Of a stretch of 64,000 nucleotides of DNA, positions 35,119 through 44,034 are shown piece after piece (position 1 is the first letter of the stretch; each line of letters opens with the position of its first letter). The translations under genes and the position numbers were made by a program. Source of the stretch: Mesorhizobium sp. STM 4661 (GTDB lineage: Bacteria; Pseudomonadota; Alphaproteobacteria; Rhizobiales; Rhizobiaceae); assembly GCF_000359125.1 (NCBI RefSeq), contig NZ_CAAF010000064.1, positions 41,904 to 105,903 of the forward strand, read 5' to 3'. The notes beneath the pieces are model-generated. The model saw only the letters and a program-made list of their open reading frames with translations, was not told the DNA's origin and did not search any database.

Positions 35119-36012
35119 TCACTGCGCGGCCACCTGTTGCGGCACAGCCTGCTTGGCGAACCTCTTAGCGCCAACGACGCAAAGCACCACGGCGACCGTG
35201 ACGGCGATCATCACGGGACTGACCTGCTCATGCAGCAACGTCGCCGCCAGCGCGAGGCCGAAGAAGGGCTGGAGAAGCTGCAACTGCCCCACCGCGGCAA
35301 TGCCACCCAGCGCCAGCCCGCGATACCAGAACACAAAACCGATCAGCATGCTGAACAGCGAGACATAGGCAAGGCCGATCCAGGCGTTGATGCCGACGCC
35401 GTCAAACGACGCCGGCTTGGTCATCAGCGTCAATGTGAGCATCACCGGCAGCGACAGCACCAGCGCCCAGCAGATCACCTGCCAGCCGCCGAGCCGGCGC
35501 GACAGTGCGGCTCCTTCGGCATAGCCAAGACCGCATGCGATGATGGCGGCAAGCATCAAACTATCGCCCAGCGGCGAGGCCGATCCGCCCTGCGCCAGCG
35601 CAAAGCCGGCCACGAGGGCGCTGCCAAGGCACGAAAACAGCCAGAAAGCCGGCCTTGGGCGATCGCCGCCGCGAATGACGCCAAAGATCGCGGTCGCCAG
35701 TGGCAACAGGCCGACAAAAATGATGGAGTGAGCCGAGGTGACGTGTTTCAGCGCCAGCGCGGTCAGCAAGGGAAAGCCGACAACTACGCCCAGCGCGACA
35801 ATCACGAGCGACATCAGATCGCCGCGCTCCGGACGTTTCTGTCGGAACAAGAGCAGCATTGCCAGACCAAGCAGTCCGGCTATCGCAGCGCGGGCCGCGG
35901 TCAAGAAGATCGGGTCGAAATCCATCACCGCCACGCGCGTCGCCGGAAGCGAGCCGCTGAAAATCAGCACGCCTATGAACCCGCTGACCCAGCCGCTCGC
36001 CGTCTTGTCCAT
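35119..36012 (-). CDS. EamA/DMT family transporter
   Basis: A 297-residue inner-membrane protein with about ten hydrophobic segments in two EamA repeats, such as LFSMLIGFVFWYRGLALGGI in the second. Such proteins export small metabolites, often amino acids. It is divergent from the MocR-type regulator across 107 bp, which is the usual arrangement for a regulator and its exporter. Confidence 0.9.
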   Translation of the reverse strand: MDKTASGWVSGFIGVLIFSGSLPATRVAVMDFDPIFLTAARAAIAGLLGLAMLLLFRQKRPERGDLMSLVIVALGVVVGFPLLTALALKHVTSAHSIIFVGLLPLATAIFGVIRGGDRPRPAFWLFSCLGSALVAGFALAQGGSASPLGDSLMLAAIIACGLGYAEGAALSRRLGGWQVICWALVLSLPVMLTLTLMTKPASFDGVGINAWIGLAYVSLFSMLIGFVFWYRGLALGGIAAVGQLQLLQPFFGLALAATLLHEQVSPVMIAVTVAVVLCVVGAKRFAKQAVPQQVAAQ

Positions 36013-36074
36013 TAAAGACTCCTGATGTTCTCGCTCACTATCGGGCCAAGACGTGTGGCTTTGCCAGAGACAAT

Positions 36075-36117
36075 GCAGTACAATTCTAAGAAACTGTTAT
36101 GGTCTAGAGAGCAGTAC
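36075..36117. promoter_or_regulatory. Direct repeat GCAGTAC between exporter and MocR genes
   Basis: GCAGTAC occurs at 36075-36081 and 36111-36117 in the 107-bp divergent region. MocR-type regulators bind direct repeats near their own promoters, so these may be the operator half-sites. The match is short and could be chance. Confidence 0.3.
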
Positions 36118-36119
36118 GG

Positions 36120-37529
36120 ATGGATGAACTGACGACGGAAAGCGAGGGCAACAGGACGCTTGTCGAAAGCGTCATGGTAACGATCAGGCACCGGATCGCC
36201 GCACGGATCCTGACGCCGGGAGCACGGTTGCCGTCGATCCGCGCCTTTGCCAAGACCATGCAGGTTTCCAAATCCACCGTGGTCGACGCCTATGAACGTC
36301 TTGCCGCCGAAGGAGATATCCGTTCGCGGCCGGGTTCGGGTTACTATGCCGCCGGGCCAATTGCGCCTTTGTCATTGGCCGAGATCGGCCCCCGGCTCGA
36401 CCGGGCAGTCGATCCGCTCTGGGTTTCGCGCCAATCCCTGGAAGCGGGCGAGGACGTGTTGAAGCCAGGTTGCGGCTGGCTGCCGGCCTCATGGATGCCG
36501 GAGGCTGGCCTGCGCCGGGCGCTGCGGACGGTGGCGCGGGCCGATGCCGCTACGCTAGCCGATTACGGCACCCCGCTCGGATTGCCGCCACTTCGTCATC
36601 TGCTGGCGCGGCGGCTCGCGGCGCACGGCATCGACGCCTCTCCCGAACAGATCATGCTGACGGAATCGGATACGCAGGCCATCGACCTCCTGTGCCGGTT
36701 CCTGCTTGAGCCTGGCGACGCGGTGCTGGTGGATGATCCCTGTTATTTCAATTTCCATGCCTTGTTGCGCGCCCACCGGGTCAAGGTTGTCGGCGTTCCC
36801 TACACGCCGTCTGGGCCGGATATCGAGTTGTTTGCGCAGGCGCTGGCCGAGCACAGGCCGCGCCTCTACATCACCAATTCCGCGCTTCACAACCCGACAG
36901 GCGCGATACTGTCGCCGGTCGTTGCCCACCGCCTGCTCAAGCTTGCCGATCAATCGGGACTGACGATCATCGAGGACGATATTTTTGCCGACTTCGAACA
37001 TACGCCCGCCCCCCGGCTGGCGGCATTCGATGGCCTCGACCGGGTCGTCTATATCGGCAGCTTCTCCAAGACGCTTTCAGCCTCGATACGCTGCGGCTTC
37101 ATCGCCGCGCCCCGGCGCTGGATGGAGGGTTTGACCGATCTCAAGATCGCCACGTCCTTTGGCAACGGGCGGCTCGCCTCCGAATTGGTGCTGACGCTGT
37201 TGAAGGACGGGAGCTATCGTAAGCATATGGATTTGCTGCGGGCGCGGCTTTCGCGCGCCATGGCCGAAACAACCACCCGCCTGCAAGCCATAGGCATCGC
37301 GCCATGGATAGACCAGCCGGCAGGCATGTTCCTGTGGTGCAGCCTGCCGGAGGGGATGGATGCCGCCGAGATCGCCCGTTACGCCTTGTCGGCCAACATC
37401 GTGCTGGCGCCCGGCAATGCGTTCAGCCTGTCTCAATCGGCCAGCCGTTTCATGCGCTTCAACGTCGCGCAATCCAGCGATGAGCGGATCTTCAGGACGC
37501 TGGAAGCGGCGATGGCGCGTTGTGACTGA
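36120..37529 (+). CDS. MocR-type GntR/aminotransferase fusion regulator
   Basis: A 469-residue PLP-dependent regulator. The N-terminal GntR winged helix occupies about residues 15-80 (PGARLPSIRAFAKTMQVSKS, then TVVDAYERLAAEGDI). The rest is a class I aminotransferase-like domain whose PLP lysine is in IGSFSKTLSASIRCGF. It likely senses an amino acid or vitamin B6 vitamer and controls the divergent EamA exporter. Confidence 0.9.
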   Translation: MDELTTESEGNRTLVESVMVTIRHRIAARILTPGARLPSIRAFAKTMQVSKSTVVDAYERLAAEGDIRSRPGSGYYAAGPIAPLSLAEIGPRLDRAVDPLWVSRQSLEAGEDVLKPGCGWLPASWMPEAGLRRALRTVARADAATLADYGTPLGLPPLRHLLARRLAAHGIDASPEQIMLTESDTQAIDLLCRFLLEPGDAVLVDDPCYFNFHALLRAHRVKVVGVPYTPSGPDIELFAQALAEHRPRLYITNSALHNPTGAILSPVVAHRLLKLADQSGLTIIEDDIFADFEHTPAPRLAAFDGLDRVVYIGSFSKTLSASIRCGFIAAPRRWMEGLTDLKIATSFGNGRLASELVLTLLKDGSYRKHMDLLRARLSRAMAETTTRLQAIGIAPWIDQPAGMFLWCSLPEGMDAAEIARYALSANIVLAPGNAFSLSQSASRFMRFNVAQSSDERIFRTLEAAMARCD

Positions 37530-37550
37530 CGGTCCGGGCTTGGTGCCGCC

Positions 37551-38048
37551 TTAGGCCCCTGCCCGCCTCCGTCGCTCATACAGCATGACCAGCGTTTCGG
37601 CCGTCAGCGCGGGCTTCTGCTCGCCTTCAATCTCGACCGTATTGGCCGCCTTCATCAGGTACTGGCCCGGCCCTCTGTCTTCCACGGACAAGAGCGTCGT
37701 GCGCAACCTGATGCGCGCGCCGACCCGGACAGGCGACAGGAAACGCACTTTGTCGAAGCCGTAATTGAAGGCGGCCTGCGTATTTTCCGGCACGATGCCC
37801 ATGTCGAGCGCCAGCGCGCCGATGATCGACAGCGTCAGATAGCCATGCGCGATGGTGGTGCGGAACGGGCTTTGCCGCCTTGCCCGTTCTGGGTCGACAT
37901 GGATCCATTGGTGGTCGCCCGTGCATTCGGCAAACTGGTCGATGCGGTTCTGGTCGACCGTCGTCCAGTCGGACACGCCAAGTTCCTGCCCGGCCATGGT
38001 CCTGAGCTGCTCATAGGTCGGCGGCGTCCTCGGCCGTGTTTCCGTCAT
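37551..38048 (-). CDS. MaoC family dehydratase (NodN-like)
   Basis: A 165-residue single hot-dog-fold protein with the hydratase motif FAECTGDHQWIHVDPERA, containing the catalytic Asp and His. Then FRTTIAHGYLTLSI, typical of (R)-specific enoyl-CoA hydratase and nodulation protein N relatives. The likely activity is hydration of enoyl-CoA, possibly supplying polyhydroxyalkanoate synthesis, which would fit the phasin gene next to it on the same strand. Start at 38048 after GCAGGA. Confidence 0.87.
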   Translation of the reverse strand: MTETRPRTPPTYEQLRTMAGQELGVSDWTTVDQNRIDQFAECTGDHQWIHVDPERARRQSPFRTTIAHGYLTLSIIGALALDMGIVPENTQAAFNYGFDKVRFLSPVRVGARIRLRTTLLSVEDRGPGQYLMKAANTVEIEGEQKPALTAETLVMLYERRRRAGA

Positions 38049-38231
38049 TCCTGCTTTCCCGATCGCTGGCCTGCCTCCGGACCACGAACCGGCCGCCTCT
38101 GTCAATTCGCCCTGTGCGATTCCGTTCCGCCATATTCGGCCGGAGTCGCGCCGGGGCCTATCCCACGCACCGGAAGCGGTTTATCCAGCCAGGAGAAATC
38201 CGGCTCGACCGCTTTGGCTACGATCGATCTA

Positions 38232-38657
38232 CTACTTCTCGTAGCCGGCGCGGATCTCGGCCATCGCCTCCTTGATGCGGTCGCGCAGGATCTCGACGGA
38301 TTCGGTGCCGGACGTCTTGACCAGTTCGGCAACCTCGCCGGCATTCTTCAGCGCGGTTTCGAAGGATTTCCTGGCGAACTCCGTTTGTTTCGTCATCAAC
38401 TCCTGCGGATTGCCCGGCGCCCTGTAACTTTGAGCCATGTCGGTAATCTCGCGCAGCGTGTCCTGCAGCATCTCGCGCTGCCTGGACATAAGCGACTGCG
38501 CTCCGGCAGCACTTGCCCTGGCCGACTTTTCCAGGGCTTCGAGGTTCTTGCGGTGGTGGCTGAGGATCGCCTCGACATCGACGTTCGGCAACTTCAGGTC
38601 GCGGCCGAACCTGCCGAACATGTCCATGAAGGAGTCGGAATCCGGTTGCTTTGCCAT
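38232..38657 (-). CDS. Phasin family protein
   Basis: A 141-residue, almost wholly helical protein: RFGRDLKLPNVDVEAILSHH, RKNLEALEKSARASAAGAQS, then amphipathic helix to the end. This is the pattern of small phasins that coat polyhydroxybutyrate granules. A GGGGAGAG ribosome site precedes the ATG. No PHA synthase is in the window. Confidence 0.87.
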   Translation of the reverse strand: MAKQPDSDSFMDMFGRFGRDLKLPNVDVEAILSHHRKNLEALEKSARASAAGAQSLMSRQREMLQDTLREITDMAQSYRAPGNPQELMTKQTEFARKSFETALKNAGEVAELVKTSGTESVEILRDRIKEAMAEIRAGYEK

Positions 38658-38771
38658 GATGGTTCTCTCCCCTGTTGCCGCGAATGCGGCACCTGGAGAG
38701 AAGAATAGAGCACCGGAGCTTCGCGGTCCATTCGGACAGGCAACGAACGTTTCAAAGCCGTGCGCAGCGCC

Positions 38772-40070
38772 TCAGTTGACCAGAAACAGCCGTTCCACCG
38801 TATAGAGCACGACACCGGCAAGGCCGCCGATGACCATGCCGTTGAAGCGGATATATTGCAGGTCCCTGCCGATGTTCATCTCGATCAGCCTGGTGAGCTG
38901 GGCAAGATCCCAGCGCCTGACCTGGTCGGCGATGAATTTCGACACGCCGCTCTTCTGGCTTTCGACAAAGGAGGCCAGCGCCACGACGAAGCCCTGGTTC
39001 ATGTCGGCCCTGATCTGCGGATCGCCGGCAAGATGTCGGCCGACCTCGACGAACATGCTGGCGAGATGAGCGCGGATCATCGAGTTAGGCGCCTTGGCGT
39101 CCTGCTCGATGAACAGGCGCAGACTGTCCCACATGTCGCCGGCCAGCGCCTTGAGTTCCGGCCGGGCGAGGAAATCGCGCTTCAGTTTCTCGGCGCGCCT
39201 TGCATATTGCTTGGATGTCCTCAGCCGCTCGATGAAGCTTTCCACGAAGCGGTCGAATTCGGCACGCATCGGATGATCGGGATCGGCCCTCACCTCATCG
39301 AGCAGCGAACCGGCGGAGGCGACGATCTTCTTCAGGAGATAGGCGTCGGCGCGAAACAGGTTGAACAGCGACGGCAATTCCTCGCGGATCTTCTCGCGCA
39401 TCGTCGCCAATGCCTCTTCATCGCTGAGGAACCGGCCGACCACCTTGGTGAACTCGTCGAACAGTTTCTGGTGGCGGCGGTCGTCGGTCAGGGCCGACAG
39501 CAATTCGGCGGCGAGCGGCGCCAGCGGCACCTTTTCGACCTGCTCCAGCATGCGGCTGGTGACGAAGCCACGCAGGCCGGACTGCTCGATGGCCGCCAGC
39601 GTCTGCGGCACCAGACGGCCGACGAACTGCGACAGACCGGCCGCCCGGTCGGCGTCCGACAGCCAGTCGGCGACGAGCGCGGAAAAGTCGACCTCGGCGA
39701 GTTTTTCGCGCACCGGTTCCGGCGCCAGGAAATTGACCTCGATGAAGCGGCCTAGATTGTCGGCGATGCGGTTCTGATTCTCGGGAATGATGGCAGTGTG
39801 CGGGATCGGCAGGCCAAGCGGCCGCTTGAACAGCGCCACCACCGCATACCAGTCGGCCAGCCCGCCGATCGTCGCGGCCTCGGCAAAGGCGGCGACGAAA
39901 CCCAGCCACGCAAAGCGGCCTTCGAACGACTTGGCCACCGCAAAGATGAGCACGCAGAGCGCAAGAGCTGCCGTGGCGAGGAATTTGGTGCGCCGCAGCG
40001 CCGAAAGCTTGGCGTCCGCATCGGCGTCGGACCGGGCGACAGGCCCCCAAGCCTGGGCTGGTTGTGACAT
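38772..40070 (-). CDS. DUF445 family membrane protein
   Basis: A 432-residue protein with an N-terminal hydrophobic hairpin (FLATAALALCVLIFAVAKSF, then a second segment containing IGGLADWYAVVALF), the DUF445 hallmark GGLADWYAV-ALF, a long helical soluble region, and a C-terminal hydrophobic segment (GMVIGGLAGVVLYTVERL). Function unknown. The start at 40070 has AGGAGCGG upstream. It is divergent from rirA. Confidence 0.87.
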   Translation of the reverse strand: MSQPAQAWGPVARSDADADAKLSALRRTKFLATAALALCVLIFAVAKSFEGRFAWLGFVAAFAEAATIGGLADWYAVVALFKRPLGLPIPHTAIIPENQNRIADNLGRFIEVNFLAPEPVREKLAEVDFSALVADWLSDADRAAGLSQFVGRLVPQTLAAIEQSGLRGFVTSRMLEQVEKVPLAPLAAELLSALTDDRRHQKLFDEFTKVVGRFLSDEEALATMREKIREELPSLFNLFRADAYLLKKIVASAGSLLDEVRADPDHPMRAEFDRFVESFIERLRTSKQYARRAEKLKRDFLARPELKALAGDMWDSLRLFIEQDAKAPNSMIRAHLASMFVEVGRHLAGDPQIRADMNQGFVVALASFVESQKSGVSKFIADQVRRWDLAQLTRLIEMNIGRDLQYIRFNGMVIGGLAGVVLYTVERLFLVN

Positions 40071-40174
40071 GGAACCGCTCCTGGTGGATCTCGCGGACTT
40101 ACTTAGTAACCCGCCCAGCCGAATGCGCGCCACATTTCATCCCAGTCCGATTTGCGCGACCGCGCACACAAAGT

Positions 40175-40189
40175 TGACGATAATATTCA
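40175..40189. promoter_or_regulatory. Iron-responsive operator (IRO box) upstream of rirA
   Basis: TGACGATAATATTCA fits the rhizobial IRO pattern TGA-N9-TCA recognised by RirA. It is 177 bp upstream of the rirA start, with a RIME-like element between, and suggests autoregulation. The same pattern occurs in the hemP/hmuR intergenic region at 50619. Confidence 0.55.
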
Positions 40190-40242
40190 ACTATCATGCG
40201 GTGCTTGTCTGGAATTATTCCAAGGTATAGGCCATATTCACT

Positions 40243-40338
40243 CATGTCGCCCAAAACTGCGCCGCGGTTTTGGGATGACGGCATGGACAAAGACAAGGTC
40301 CTGAAGCGCGTCGCTCGTTTGACGCGGTGCGTTTTAGG
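40243..40338. repeat. RIME-like intergenic mosaic element upstream of rirA
   Basis: Carries the same CATGTCGCCCAAAA...GGTTTTGGGAT...GGCATGGACAAA order as the copy at 30625, with a degenerate second palindrome near GAAGCGCG and CGGTGCGTTTT. It lies between the IRO box and the rirA start and so would be transcribed into the rirA leader. Confidence 0.65.
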
Positions 40339-40365
40339 ATCAAGCCACTGCTTCGCGAGGACAAA

Positions 40366-40827
40366 ATGCGCCTGACACGCCAGACCAACTACGCCATGCG
40401 CATCTTGATGTATTGCGCCGCGAACACCGATCGGCTGAGCCGCATCCCCGAGATCGCCGCAGCCTATTCGGTGTCCGAGCTTTTTCTCTTCAAGATCCTG
40501 CAGCCGCTGGTCGAGCATGGCCTGGTCGAGACGGTGCGTGGCCGGAATGGCGGCGTCAGGCTCGGCCGTGCTGCCGAATCGATCAGCCTGTTCGACGTCG
40601 TGCGAGTGACGGAAGAGAGCTTTGCCATGGCGGAATGCTTCGAGAACGATGCCGCCGAATGCCCGCTGGTCGACAGTTGCGCGCTGAATTCGGCACTGCG
40701 CGAGGCGCTCAACGCCTTCTTCGCCGTGCTTGCGCGCTATACGATCGCCGACATGGTGGCCGCACGACCCAATGTGCGACACCTGCTCGGCATCGACATG
40801 CTGGAGCAGCGGGCGCCAGCCGCCTGA
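40366..40827 (+). CDS. rirA: Rhizobial iron regulator RirA (Rrf2 family)
   Basis: A 153-residue Rrf2-type repressor: MRLTRQTNYAMRILMYCAAN then LSRIPEIAAAYSVSELFLFK and VRGRNGGVRLG. The three cluster cysteines, Cys91, Cys99 and Cys105, are exactly where RirA holds its 4Fe-4S cluster. In rhizobia RirA represses iron and haem uptake genes when iron is sufficient. This matches the IRO boxes here and at the hmu promoters 10 kb away. The start at 40366 is set by this conserved N-terminus. Confidence 0.95.
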   Translation: MRLTRQTNYAMRILMYCAANTDRLSRIPEIAAAYSVSELFLFKILQPLVEHGLVETVRGRNGGVRLGRAAESISLFDVVRVTEESFAMAECFENDAAECPLVDSCALNSALREALNAFFAVLARYTIADMVAARPNVRHLLGIDMLEQRAPAA

Positions 40828-40836
40828 TCTCTGGTT

Positions 40837-40880
40837 AATGCACGTGGCCCCAAAAGTGCGCAGCGGTTTGGGGAACATAA
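40837..40880. repeat. Partial RIME-like element after rirA
   Basis: ATGCACGTGGCCCCAAAAGT...GCAGCGGTTTGGGG is the first palindrome of the RIME-like family, without the second. It lies 10 bp after the rirA stop and just before the large NTPase gene, and marks the left border of a different-looking segment. Confidence 0.55.
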
Positions 40881-40947
40881 AAACAAACTCTTATTGAACG
40901 TCCTAGCCGTGTAAGTGTACGTTGTATCGCTCTGACTTCCGACGCAG

Positions 40948-43900
40948 GTGCTAACCGCGTTCTTCATTAGGCACAAATTTGTCCTCCATAAAAAAAGCGA
41001 CGCGCTGAAAAGCTCCGTGAAGAAGAGAGCACCTAGCCCTGCAACCACGCGCCAGACTGCCGGCCCCGGCTTTACCTTTGAGGATCTTTCATCTGGATGG
41101 TTGGCGACTAGGATCCTGACCGGCGAAAAATTGCCAGGGGTTGGAGTCGGAGGTACAAAAATCCAGTCGCAGACTGACGCATTGCACTGGCAGATCGATG
41201 ACCTATTGGTGACGGCTGAAGCAGACGGCAGCCACCTTGCCCTCTCGTGCAAGAGCAACACGCAGGTGTCGGCCAACGGCCTACCAGCTGATTTCGTTCA
41301 GCGCGCCTGGAAGCAATGGCGAGACCCCGACAGCCCGATGCAGCGAACGACCGATGTGTTGGCGCTTGTGACGCGCGGGCGGCACGCGGCGTTCACACCG
41401 CCATGGAGCGATATCGTCAGCTGGTGTTCAGGTGACGACCCGGCTCTCGCTATCGCGCGCATTCGAAAAACGCAAAAGCACGCGCGCATCTTTGAGAGCA
41501 TCCAAGCGCCGGGCGGCTCCGGCATGGCAACGGACTCCGAAACCGTCGAACTGATCCGGCATCTCGCAGTCATCCCGCTCGACTTCCAGCTTGATCAATC
41601 ATCCTCGGTTGAGGAAGCGATCGCCAGATGCCGGACGCTCTTGCAGACTGGCGACCTAAACGAGGCGCAATCGGTCTGGACCGATTTGTTGCAAATGGCT
41701 ACGACCACGCGAGTCGGATCCGGTACGCTGACACTCCGCACGATTTGGGAAAATCTCCGCGCAAAATATCGCCTCAAGGATCGACCGAGCTTCGAGGGGT
41801 CATGGAACGCTCTCCGAGCGTTGACCTTGGACTACAAAGCGCGGATCGAGACAGCGCTTCCTTCAGGCGTTGTCATTGACCGCAACAAGGACAAAGCCAA
41901 ACTGGCGGAGCTTCTGCGGGATCAGCCAATCGTGGCAGTGTTCGGCGAATCCGGCAGCGGCAAGTCGGCCATTGTCAAAGTGACGTTGGACGAGTTGTTC
42001 CCTGCGCAAAACCAAGTGTGGCTTGGCGCGGAACAAATCGATGCCGCGACCAGTGAGTTGGATCGATCGCGGCTCCAAATTTCATACCCCTTGCATGACG
42101 TCCTTCTGGCAAGCACCAGCGCCGGCAATATGCTCGTGATTGACGCGGCCGAGAAGCTTGATGCCGACGCACTCTCTCGAACTAAATTGTTCATTCAGCG
42201 CCTCATTCCACCTCCCAGTTCGACAAGCCCACTACAGTGGCGCGTCGTGTTTGTCAGTCAAACTGAAGGTTGGCGCGACCGCCTCCAGCCGTTAATCGGC
42301 CAAGCGGTGCAACGTCCTCTGAGCGTCGAGGCAATCGACGTCGAGGACGTGAGAACTGCACTCCGCTCAAGCAGCGATTTGCGTTGGCTGGCTAACCGGG
42401 ATGAAACGGTGGTGGCCCTCACTAACCTGAGAACCCTCGGGTGGGTCGTCCAAGCATCGGCCGCGTTTCAGGCGGGGAGTGAGGCACTGACGTCGCCAGC
42501 GGCAATAGCGGACCGTATCTGGGCATTTTGGACGCAAGAGCGACCGGCGTCCCAAAACTTGCTCATTCGACTGGCGGAACGTGAAGCGGAGTTCGTGCGA
42601 AGCTTCGCGCTAAGCGAGTTGGACGCGACAGACGCCGTAATCTTCCAGAACAGGCCAGCGCACCTGCCGCTCCGGAAGAACGCGCGCAACCGGATTGAGT
42701 TCGAGCACGATCTCGCAGCGGATTGGGCCCGGTTCCAACGGCTCAAGGAAATTTCGCATGATGTCGATCGGTGGGCTGTTTTGGCCAACAATCCGCATTG
42801 GGGCGGAGCATTGCGCCTTTTCGGTCAATTCCTTTTGCGCGAGCCCGTCGGCGCCTCGAGTGAATGGGATGAGGTGCTCTCGGTCTTGGAGGCGAAAGGA
42901 GCCACGTCCGCTGCTGACATACTGCTGGATGCACTGTGCCTTGATCCGCAGGCTGCCCGATTTTTGAATGACCGCGCTGAACTGTTGTTGTCGAAAGGTG
43001 GTGAACGGCTGAATCGCCTACTTCGTCGGTTCCTTCACATCGCCACGTTACCCAGTGCGCCGGAGGCACTACAAAACGTCGATCGTTCCTTCGCACTCTA
43101 TGTGGAAGATAAGTATCGCACCCCGATCATTGGGCTTTGGCCCGCAATGGCGAATTTTCTTCATGCGCATCTGGCGCAAGTTGCGGAACTCGTATCCCCG
43201 ACCGTGGCGGACGTATGCGCAGCGTGGCTAACCACGACCCCGCTGCGGCTGCCTGGGGATATTCCCTTGCCGTATCGCAAGGAGTTCGCCGAGATCGCAT
43301 TAGCGACAGCGCGATCTCTCCAGATTGAACAGGGCAAAGATATAATCTACTTTGGCGATGGTGAGCGCCCCATCTACACGGCGGCGTTTTCCGGTGGATG
43401 GGATCTCCCTGACGAGGTGGCGACCTGGGCGTTGGAAATGATCCAGCGGCGTCCTCAAGCTGAGGAGGTTGCGAAGAAGATCGCTGAGGCCAAAGCAAAG
43501 GCGGCGGCAGACCATGCGGAACGGATGAAGTCCGATCCCGAGTATAGGGATCATCAGAGAGAATTGGCCGCGCAACGATCCAGCGGTCCGATGAGCTTCC
43601 CCAGTTCGCGAAAGCTGCCGCCTTGGTCAATGGGCCCGAAACGCCGGGTCGAGAATGATTTTCGTCATGTTGTCCTTCATACGGCGGCGCTGACGCCGCT
43701 AATGAACCTCCGTCCCGAATTGGTCGCGGAGATCATGCTTGCCGCTATCATTGAAGGAAACCCTAGAGAGGAATATTCCGACACGCTGCATTTTGACAAG
43801 GTCGGGCTGGAATACGACGCCGAAAGCTATCCCACCGCCTTCTGGAAAAGCCAATTCCTCGTCTTCCTGCAAATCAACCCTGACATTGCGCTGACAACTC

Positions 43901-44034
43901 TCATCCGTCTGGTGAATTTCGCCACGGAAAGGTGGGCGCATCCCCGGAGGGGCAGCCACAGGAAACCGCGCCAGATCAGACTTGCCATGCGACGGCAGGA
44001 AGGCGTCTTATCTGGGCGACGGGATGGTCTTTGA
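40948..44034 (+). CDS. Large nuclease-NTPase (STAND/Avs-like) protein, N-terminal part
   Basis: This frame gives 1,028 residues; the last 14 or so are out of frame. Residues 41-185 look like a PD-(D/E)xK-type nuclease domain: GFTFEDLSSGWLATRIL, then Asp84/Asp85 in HWQIDDLLV and Lys102 in LALSCKSN. A linker leads to a P-loop NTPase with Walker A GESGSGKS (333-340) and Walker B-like MLVIDAAEKLD (Asp399), then a helical region. Nuclease plus STAND-type NTPase plus a long C-terminal region is the layout of Avs-type antiviral proteins, but I cannot name the family. The start is GTG at 40948 or 41017; neither has a good ribosome site. It appears less GC-rich than its neighbours by eye. Confidence 0.75.
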   Translation: MLTAFFIRHKFVLHKKSDALKSSVKKRAPSPATTRQTAGPGFTFEDLSSGWLATRILTGEKLPGVGVGGTKIQSQTDALHWQIDDLLVTAEADGSHLALSCKSNTQVSANGLPADFVQRAWKQWRDPDSPMQRTTDVLALVTRGRHAAFTPPWSDIVSWCSGDDPALAIARIRKTQKHARIFESIQAPGGSGMATDSETVELIRHLAVIPLDFQLDQSSSVEEAIARCRTLLQTGDLNEAQSVWTDLLQMATTTRVGSGTLTLRTIWENLRAKYRLKDRPSFEGSWNALRALTLDYKARIETALPSGVVIDRNKDKAKLAELLRDQPIVAVFGESGSGKSAIVKVTLDELFPAQNQVWLGAEQIDAATSELDRSRLQISYPLHDVLLASTSAGNMLVIDAAEKLDADALSRTKLFIQRLIPPPSSTSPLQWRVVFVSQTEGWRDRLQPLIGQAVQRPLSVEAIDVEDVRTALRSSSDLRWLANRDETVVALTNLRTLGWVVQASAAFQAGSEALTSPAAIADRIWAFWTQERPASQNLLIRLAEREAEFVRSFALSELDATDAVIFQNRPAHLPLRKNARNRIEFEHDLAADWARFQRLKEISHDVDRWAVLANNPHWGGALRLFGQFLLREPVGASSEWDEVLSVLEAKGATSAADILLDALCLDPQAARFLNDRAELLLSKGGERLNRLLRRFLHIATLPSAPEALQNVDRSFALYVEDKYRTPIIGLWPAMANFLHAHLAQVAELVSPTVADVCAAWLTTTPLRLPGDIPLPYRKEFAEIALATARSLQIEQGKDIIYFGDGERPIYTAAFSGGWDLPDEVATWALEMIQRRPQAEEVAKKIAEAKAKAAADHAERMKSDPEYRDHQRELAAQRSSGPMSFPSSRKLPPWSMGPKRRVENDFRHVVLHTAALTPLMNLRPELVAEIMLAAIIEGNPREEYSDTLHFDKVGLEYDAESYPTAFWKSQFLVFLQINPDIALTTLIRLVNFATERWAHPRRGSHRKPRQIRLAMRRQEGVLSGRRDGL

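Noticed and set aside
36080..36095. An Irr-type iron control element at ATTCTAAGAA
   Set aside because: Too short and only half of the ICE motif; the neighbouring genes have no iron role.
43960..44010. Programmed ribosomal frameshifting in the NTPase gene
   Set aside because: No slippery heptamer, internal Shine-Dalgarno or stop-codon context was seen at the change of frame.
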